The notes under the pieces were generated by a model. The model saw nothing but the letters and a program-made list of their open reading frames with translations, searched no databases and was not told the DNA's origin. From assembly GCA_007922225.1 (NCBI GenBank), contig ML679961.1:7981702-8045701 (forward strand): DNA of 64,000 nucleotides, read 5' to 3'. Position 1 is the first letter of the stretch. Every line of letters starts with the position of its first letter. The position numbers and the translations under genes were made by a program. Positions 57,741 to 64,000 of the stretch are shown one piece after another. Origin of the DNA: Emydura subglobosa. Its lineage: Eukaryota; Chordata; Testudines; Chelidae.

Positions 57741-58807
57741 GCTGCTGGGGGAATTCTGCGTCACTGCACACACGCAGAATGCATGTCCTGCACAGATTTC
57801 TTTGCTTGCTCGCAGAAAAGTGGCTTTCTGACAGGGAAGCAAAGGGAAGCCGCAAAGGCGGTCACACACCCCTCCCCAGCAGCGTGGGCGCGTCATTACC
57901 AGAGCCCAAAGCAGCCGGCAGAGAGGTAAATCTCTTTGAGAAAGCGGGGCTGGGGACACCTCCCCCACATCTGCCCACCCCCTATGACCTGGACCCTACC
58001 ATTCTCAGACCTCCCCTGCACCCAGAAACCCCGCACCGAGTCCCTTGCACCCGAACCCCCACCCTGCTGAGCCTCACCCCCCCTGGATCTGGACCCCCTA
58101 CCCCTGCACCCAGACCCCGCTGCTAGCCCAACCACCATGGATCTCCCTGCAGAGCCCCTTTGTCCCTGCACCTGGAACCCCCGCAGAGAGCCCCGCACCC
58201 AGACCCCCCACTGAGCCACCCACACCCAGACTGCCCATGCAGAACCACCCACACCCAGACTGCCCACGCAGAACCCTCTCACCCCACACTGGGATCCCCC
58301 ACACACTAAGCCCCTCTATACCTGGATCCCGCCGGGCTGAGGCTTCCTGCCCCATACCTGGTGCGCCTGGTGACCTGGGGAGTTGCTTCACCTGCTACCC
58401 CTGAGGGAATTCTGCGTCAAAAAATGAAAAATTCCGCCCAGAATCTTTCCCAATTCTGCAAATTTGATGTGTCAATAAATAAATGTGGCGGCTCCAGCAT
58501 GGCAGGAGGGGAGCACAGGCCACTGGCTGCATAGAGGTGGGAGATCACCCTGCAGCCCCCTCTCCCCACCCTGACATGGACTCAGCATGAGGCTGCACCT
58601 GACCCTGACACAGCGCAAAGGTCAGGCCTGCCCCGGAGTTCCTTGTCCTGGGGGCGAGGGGAAGCTTCAGGGCGATCTCCCACCTCAGTGCAGCCGGTGG
58701 CCTGTGCTCCCCGCGGGAGCCCCCACATTTATTTATTGACAAATAAAATTTGCACTGTTTCTTGGCGCAGAATTTTGCATTTTTGGGTGCAGAATTCCCT
58801 CGGCAGC
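57741..58807. mobile_element. composite inverted-repeat DNA transposon
   Basis: The outer ends GCTGCTGGGGGAATTCTGCG (57741-57760) and GCAGAATTCCCTCGGCAGC (to 58807) are inverted repeats. A second left end GAGGGAATTCTGCGTC is at about 58400. Between 58474 and 58738 two roughly 75-bp arms (AATAAATAAATGTGGCGGCTCC and the matching inverted arm) form a foldback. The stretch 57930-58330 is a C-rich imperfect repeat field. It is best read as one complete ~0.4-kb element at the right plus part of another at the left. Confidence 0.7.
58218..58275 (+). repeat. tandem duplication of a 29-bp unit
   Basis: Two adjacent 29-bp units differ at one base (GCCCATGC versus GCCCACGC). Confidence 0.85.
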
Positions 58808-59121
58808 GGCTCTCTGGCTAAGACAAGTGGAATGTGACCAGGGCACAAACGGGCTCTCAAAAGAGGGCAGCCTACATTTTCAAAAGTGGCTACAGATTTT
58901 TGGGGGCCCGACCTGAAATACTGGAAAGGGGCCTGGTTTTCTGACAGCGCCGAGCACCCAGCCTCTGAAAACCAGGTGTCCCAAGTGGCACATTTCAAAA
59001 AACTGAAGCTCCGGACCCAAAGCCATTTTGGATCACGTAGGCCAGGGCGACTAGAACACTTCTATATGTTTCAGAATGTCACTAGCAAGGATGCACTCGT
59101 TGTGTGATGACCTCTCACTGG

Positions 59122-59517
59122 TAAGGTTGAGATTTTGTCACGGTTAGTTTTAGTAAAAGGCACGGACAGGACGCAGGCAATACAAAAAAAATTCAAGGAA
59201 ACCCATGACCTGTCCGTGCCTTTTACTAAAAATAATGGGGGGGAAGGGGGACACGACAACTGATGGGAGATGACTGAAGCCTGGGGGGTGGGGGGAAGAC
59301 CCCAAGACTGGCTCTGGTTGGGGGGTGAGAGGGGGAGCAGAGCGTCCAGTATCCACCACCCGCGGCAGCTCGGAGCTCCGGGGTCCCTCTGTGGTGGCTG
59401 ATGGCTCTGGGGCCCCTGCCAGCTGACAGCTCCTGCCCCACCGCCTGGGGGCTGAGGCAGAAAATGTCACGGAGGTCTCCGGAAGTCACGGAATCCATGA
59501 CTTAGTCTTATCCTTAG
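59122..59517. mobile_element. short inverted-repeat DNA transposon beside exon
   Basis: The left end TAAGGTTGAGATTTTGTCAC and the right end CATGACTTAGTCTTATCCTTA are diverged inverted repeats (about 16 of 22 positions). Inside, a perfect 23-bp hairpin (59148-59170 with 59209-59231) is present. The right end is 54 bp from the TXNDC16 exon at 59572. Confidence 0.7.
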
Positions 59518-59571
59518 TAATTAACTAGCACATGCGCCTGTGAAAAGGAGCGTTCCAAACACCACCATTAC

Positions 59572-59707
59572 CCTGGCCGTTATTCTCTCTTTCATCCTCA
59601 TCTTCCTCATCCTCATCTTCCTGGATTTGTGCATCCTTTATCTTGTCTTCCACAAGGGCTATTATTTCATCAGTGTCTTCCAAAACCAGGTATTTGATCT
59701 GCGCACC
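59572..59707 (-). CDS. TXNDC16: TXNDC16 exon with acidic linker
   Basis: Most 5' exon of the gene in this window. Acceptor GCTTTTCCGCAG, donor GTAATG. It encodes GAQIKYLVLEDTDEIIALVE, then an acidic stretch QEDEDEEDEDERENN. Human TXNDC16 has an acidic linker at the same place, as remembered. Phase 0 in, 1 out. The preceding exon is outside the window. Confidence 0.9.
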
Positions 59708-60599
59708 CTGCGGAAAAGCAAAATAGCAGCTGGAACCCAACGGCGTTTATTTGCACCTGTGCTCTGCAATGACGGGATTCACTGCAACATAAAACGGAGT
59801 CAAATTCCACACCCCCACATGGCCACTTCTGTTTGTTGGTTTCTTTTTGGACAGGTCAATGGATTTCTAGGGTTGCTGCCCGTGGCCCCACACACACACA
59901 TCTGGCAGCTCGGCTGTGCGTTCCTGCAGCCCAGCAGAGAGGGCCTTGCAATTCCTCCTCCTGCCCAGAGGGTTGCTGTGGCGCCTGCTGGGTGACTCTC
60001 CGCTTCCCCGCTTCTATTCCCCGGGCAAAACTTACAGCCGGCACAGAGCAGCTGGCAAGAACCGGGAGGAGGTGGTAGCAGCAGCAACACAAACTGGGGA
60101 GACAATGCTGCCACGAGAACTAGCCCCGCTTACACCCCTTCTCCAAAGGGAGTGACCCTGCTGGGTTCAACACTGGGACCAGGCAGCTTCTATTGTCTCT
60201 AAACCCCCATCGATATATTGGTTTGCCCAGAAACTAAGGATTCTAAGTAACGTTTGCAGTGGAGAACCACATCCCTGACCCGGGGGAGGATTCGAGTGTA
60301 GAAAGGTCTCCCATACAGACAGGATGCCCAGACCTCTTCCTTTCCCAGCTTCGATTCGTGCCTGGATTGTACCTTCTTCCTCTGTTACAAACCATGTTCC
60401 ACAAAACTGGACTTTTCTTTATGTGCTAGGGTCATCAGTGGGCAGGCAGCGGCTAGATCCCCGGTCTTTCAATCTGTAAGGCCAGAGGGGAGACTAGGGG
60501 AACCCGGGCCCTTCCTCTCCACCAGGGCCCTGTGTAAGGTCAACCCCTAAACAGGGGAGATGGGTCTCCCACCTGGCAGGGCGGGCGCTGAGACCAGCA
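59708..60599. other. TXNDC16 intron sequence, unassigned
   Basis: No upstream TXNDC16 exon recognised on the minus strand. Open frames near 59800-60155 have no known motif. Confidence 0.45.
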
Positions 60600-60945
60600 T
60601 CACTGGGCTACTTCCTACAAGTCTCTTTAGTTTGGGGCGTGCTCCCGCTAGTCCATTTGCCCCGCAGCTGGGGCTTATTTCCGGGCTCCCCTTGGCAGCG
60701 AGCCCTCACTTGCCTCAAGTGGCTTCGCTGGCTGGCAGGTCCCCTTGGGCAGGCAAACAGAGAGCTCCTGCCTCTTCGCCAGTCAGCCCCCCACTGAGCC
60801 AGGCTCACTTCTTTTCTCCCCCCTCCAGGCCTGGCACTGGCTACAGGTATAGCGGGACAGGGCTAGCTGAACCCAAAAGGTTTTCTTTAACCCCCGCTGT
60901 GCCAGACGGCAGTGTCTCTGCTCCCTCATAACCCTTATTAATGTT
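60600..60945. repeat. possible LTR-type fragment
   Basis: CT-rich block (CCGCAGCTGGGGCTTATTTC, GCACTGGCTACAGGTATAGC) in the style of inverted turtle LTRs. No coding motif. Confidence 0.3.
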
Positions 60946-61265
60946 TATCTATGTGCTTGGTGCTGTACATGCCATACAATACAACCAGCCCCTGCAATCA
61001 CAACCTGCCATCAGAATAAGACGGAAACCTATGAGAGAGGAATTGGAACCCTGAATAGCATCCTGACAGCTTTCTGTTTCTGATGTCTAAGGCAATCTCA
61101 TGATCCCCATCCAGCTACTATCTTGTAAACACACTTTTTCTTCAAAACAACCTCGTGAGACGAGGCAGGGCGGGGTATTGCCCCCCTTTGACAGGTGGGG
61201 AACTCGGGTGCCGAGAAGATACGTGACTTGGCCATGATCACAGAGGAAATCTGTGGCAGGGCAGG
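60946..61265 (-). repeat. MIR-like SINE fragments
   Basis: GTGCTTGGTGCTGTACATGC (60954-60973) and then ACGTGACTTGGCCATGATCA with GTGGCAGGGCAGGGACTTG (61221-61275) are pieces of inverted MIR-like units. Confidence 0.55.
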
Positions 61266-62104
61266 GACTTGCAGGCTGAGTACGGAGGATTAGGCCGCCC
61301 TAATTGAAGGGGGAATGGCGCCAGCTGAGTGAGCCTGCAGGGACTGGGCTAAGGAGGAGCAGCTGTGAGGCTCGTTAGGCAGGCCCCATAAAGGCTGGCA
61401 GGAAGGGGCTGACCAGAGGATTACCAAAGGGAGGTGGTAGGAGCAGTGGCCAGAAGGGGTGAGGGGTCAGCCTGAAAAGGAAGAATCTCAGGTGGAGGGG
61501 AGCTGCCCTGCACTGGTGGCTGAGACTGGGCGGCCCCTGGCCTGGGACTGTATCTGTAAATAGTTAGTGGTGGGAAGAAAAGCCTGTAAATGCAGAACAC
61601 AACTGGCAACACGCAGCTGCACCTGCATGTGGTTTGTGGGAGAAGAAGCCCGGAGCAGCTCGGGGGAAAGCACACAGCCCTTTACGCCTAGCCACCAGAT
61701 GATCTTTCTTCTGTGATGAAATTTTGAACGAACCTGAGCCCTGTTCCTGCCCATGCGGTTCCAGCAGAGCTCCCACAGAGGTGAGGGGTCGGACTTCAGG
61801 ATCAGGCCCTTTCTGAGCAAGGAGCTGCCGTCAGCTCTTGAGATGAGCTCCCACAGATGAGTTTTACTTTTACACAACAGAATTTCACTCCACGCCACTA
61901 TTTGTTCTCAGAAAAATGTCTCTTACTGGACTGGATTCCACGTGGTCTCCCACTACTTCCTTGCTGTCTAATTAGGTACTCATCTGGCCTGGAGCCCCCT
62001 CTTATCTGAGCAGCTCATGATCATTTTATCCTCACATCAGCCCTGAGAGATAGGGAAACATCCTCCCCCACCATACAGCTGGGAGACTGGGGCAAAGAGC
62101 AGAT
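61266..62104. other. TXNDC16 intron; purine-rich possible LTR fragment
   Basis: GGGACTGGGCTAAGGAGGAG and GGGACTGTATCTGTAAATAG lie in a G/A-rich block to about 61690. It is probably transposon-derived, family unknown. Confidence 0.35.
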
Positions 62105-62225
62105 TAAGGAGATGTCTACACTGGTCAAAAACCTGTGGCACCCCGTCTCGGAGCCTGGTCAGCTGACTTGGGCCAGATGTGGGTCTTTTACTGCTGTATA
62201 GATGTACCCCCGATAGATGTACCAT
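62105..62225. mobile_element. short foldback DNA transposon, partial copy
   Basis: It shares TGTCTACACTGG, CTCGGAGCC and GTCAGCTGA with 55923-56180. Confidence 0.55.
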
Positions 62226-62989
62226 CTGTCAACCAAACCTGACCATTTCATCTCCATCTGGCAACCTCTCACAAATTACCTTCTGGAGGAAATCAGGGCT
62301 TTGCTGAAGAAAGGAATTCTGGGTGTTACTGGATTGTGATTACATGAAACCAGAAGAGCAAACAGTGCTGATTTGTATTCTCATTTCCTCCTGGTTAACC
62401 TTTCTTTCCCTTGTTTCTGTGGCTATGGGCTCATCAGCCTAGACGGCTGCTTTCACCTTCTGTCTGTAAGAGACCGACCCGTGCCGTCAAAGGCATATCT
62501 GATGTAACGTCAACAAAATGGATTTAAAAGGAAATTCCTTACACAGTAAGTTGCACAGCAGAAATACAGTGAACAAACTAAAGGCTCATCCTATTGTCTC
62601 AGACAGCGGACACGGAGCAAGTGTGCAACTCGCCTGACAAGTGGAAAACCCAAGGATGAGGTTACATTAAGGTCCAATCCCGCGTGCTTTGCACACACAT
62701 GGAAGAAGTTCAGTTTATTCATTCCAGCATGCGTTACTGTGCATTTGTCAACACTGAACTTCATCCAGCATCCCAACTGCCTGTTCCCCAGCGGGAGCAG
62801 GTCCCACTGAAGTTTGTTACGGTCTTATCTAGTTTTGACCAACCGAAATAACTTTGAATTCATCCCTTTTCTCTGTAATCAATATGTTAAAGAATGCCAG
62901 TCCTAACCCAGAACCCTTGGTCACGGTGAAAATGGGCTGTTTACTCCTCCTCTTTGCTTTCTGCCTCTCGCCAGTTTCAGAGCCATGGC
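62226..62989. other. TXNDC16 intron; possible old CR1 piece 62590-62780
   Basis: Minus-strand translation MKFSVDKCTVTHAGMN (about 62710-62760) resembles the CR1 segment MKFNxxKCKVMHxG. This would put it upstream of the CR1 fragment at 62990-63665 in the wrong order for one copy, so it may be a separate relic. Confidence 0.4.
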
Positions 62990-63665
62990 AGTACTTTACC
63001 TCTCACCCCACCACCACGTAAGTTTCCTTATTAGCCTCTTTGGAGGTATCTTGTCAAAGGCCTCTGTAAAGTCCAAATCCTTGGCGGCTTCAGGGGTCTT
63101 AAGTGGTTCGTGGGCCTCGTGCTGGTTTTCTGCAGGGCTGGATTTCATCCCACGGCCCCCAAAACTTACATGAACAGAAGTCTGGGAAGGACCGCCCGAG
63201 TTATCGACTCCAGGCCCAGCTATTGCGGAAGCCCAGCCTATCGTCCCCTTCACAAATGTATCAAGCTCCATCTTAAAACCAGTTCACTTTCGTGCCCCCC
63301 GTCTTCTTATGGGGAGGCCGTTCCAGAACCTCACTCCTCTGACAGTTGGAAACCCTCTTCTCATTTCCAGCCTGAGTTTACTCACTGCCAGTTTATCCTC
63401 ATTTGTCTTCGTCTCAGCATTGCCCTTCACCTTAACTAGCTCTTCTCCTTCCCTGGTGTGGGCCCCCCCGAGGACTTTCCACGGCGCAATCAGACCCCCT
63501 CCTTCTCACCCCGCCTTCTGCCAGCCAACCAAGCCCAACTCTTTCAGTCTCCCCCCATAAGAGCGGCTCTCCATTCCCCTGCCCTGCACCTGGACCGGTC
63601 TGAATTCATCTCTCGTGAATACAGGCTGACCAGAACGGTACACAGCATTCCAGGGGTCTCACCAC
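62990..63665 (-). mobile_element. CR1 LINE fragment(s)
   Basis: At 63010-63090 the minus strand encodes DLDFTEAFDKIPPKRLIRKL, the CR1 RT motif around the first catalytic Asp. After an interval, 63290-63665 is the inverted 3' end of another CR1 type (TTCCAGAACCTCACTCCTCT and CCTGCACCTGGACCGGTCTG). Confidence 0.8.
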
Positions 63666-64000
63666 GGACTGTGGAGTGTGTGTGTCGGGGGCTGTTTACT
63701 GAGCACCCCTTCAAGGCCGGGGGTCAGGCTGGTGGCACCCAGTCCCTTTTAGCTCCCCACACATGGATGACGACACCCCTCCTCCCCCCGCCTGGGGCTC
63801 CTTTAATAACAAAAGCAGTTCTTAGCAATCCTCAGGGTGCCAAAATAAAGTCCCGCACCACACGGCAGGCCCTGCTTCTGTCCCCGACTCGTCTCTCAGC
63901 CCGTCTTCCCGCCGGCGCTCAGCCATATCACTCCGAACTGCTAGGCCCAAATTCCATTGGGGTTTCACCAGAGGATCCTCCTGCTCCCTTGGCCTCACAG
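63666..64000. other. probable LTR-type sequence, cut by window end
   Basis: CT-rich block with TTTAATAACAAAAGC and CCAAAATAAAGTCCCGC. It resembles an LTR but cannot be assigned. Confidence 0.3.

Larger units (their letters stand above)
29227..59707 (-). other. TXNDC16: TXNDC16 gene, 3' part (10 exons; 5' part beyond the window)
   Basis: TXNDC16 (ERp90) is an ER-luminal, PDI-family-related protein with several thioredoxin-like domains, known as a partner of the ERAD flavoprotein ERFAD. Ten exons are identified by GT-AG sites and by similarity to remembered human TXNDC16. Their lengths (136, 147, 60, 172, 137, 85, 139, 161, 191, 293) sum to 1521 nt, exactly 507 codons, and every junction phase fits, which strongly supports the model. 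The 506 residues comprise an acidic linker (about 33-43), three thioredoxin-like regions (about 60-171, 172-292, 293-409) and a charged tail ending HTEL. The human protein is about 825 residues, so roughly the last 60 percent is here. Introns run from 527 bp to 9.8 kb and are full of repeats. No upstream exon was found between 59708 and 64000. Confidence 0.93.

Noticed and set aside
58200..58300. Possible CRISPR-like or satellite array
   Set aside because: Only two near-identical 29-bp units without spacers; a local duplication in a C-rich transposon of an animal genome.
57779..58404. Pro/Cys- and Gly/Val-rich open frames
   Set aside because: Translation of the C-rich imperfect repeat field inside the composite transposon.
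59800..60155. Candidate further TXNDC16 exon
   Set aside because: No similarity to the expected upstream TXNDC16 sequence and no acceptor/donor pair giving phase 0.

Overview
The window reads as a piece of a large, repeat-rich vertebrate nuclear genome, most likely a turtle. The evidence is many CR1 LINE copies with the sauropsid type of 3' tail, short inverted-repeat DNA transposons with GTCTACAC-type ends, MIR-like and tRNA-derived SINE pieces, Ty3/gypsy LTRs, and one intron-containing protein gene whose exons obey GT-AG rules. The turtle assignment is an inference from the repeat set; a crocodilian is the main alternative. Nothing bacterial or phage-like is present.

Bases 1-5020 hold a decayed Ty3/gypsy LTR retrotransposon. 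Its domain order is gag, protease, integrase (with GPY/F module), then the start of reverse transcriptase. Integrase ahead of reverse transcriptase is the order of the Gmr1-like group, and a SCAN-like stretch in gag fits the same group. The RT is cut off by an inverted LTR fragment followed by a direct LTR fragment. Two solo LTRs of the same family lie at 9217-10240 and 26538-27668, both in minus orientation.

Bases 5021-29226 hold no recognisable host gene. They contain CR1 and MIR-like fragments, several short inverted-repeat transposons (two share the same internal hairpin), low-complexity runs and unassigned sequence.

Bases 29227-59707 hold the 3' part of TXNDC16 (thioredoxin domain-containing protein 16, also called ERp90) on the minus strand: ten exons whose lengths sum to 507 codons with all splice phases compatible. 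They encode an acidic linker, three thioredoxin-like regions and a basic tail ending in HTEL, an ER-retrieval-like signal. The 5' exons lie beyond 64000. The introns carry CR1, an L2-like LINE, two hAT elements with 8-bp target-site duplications, foldback transposons, a short LTR and MIR-like pieces. Bases 59708-64000 are intron of the same gene, filled with repeats.

The most interesting items are the Gmr1-like element, its SCAN-like capsid and tRNA-Ser-type primer site, the foldback and microinversion in related LTRs, and a sense-oriented solo LTR that carries the first AATAAA downstream of the TXNDC16 stop codon.
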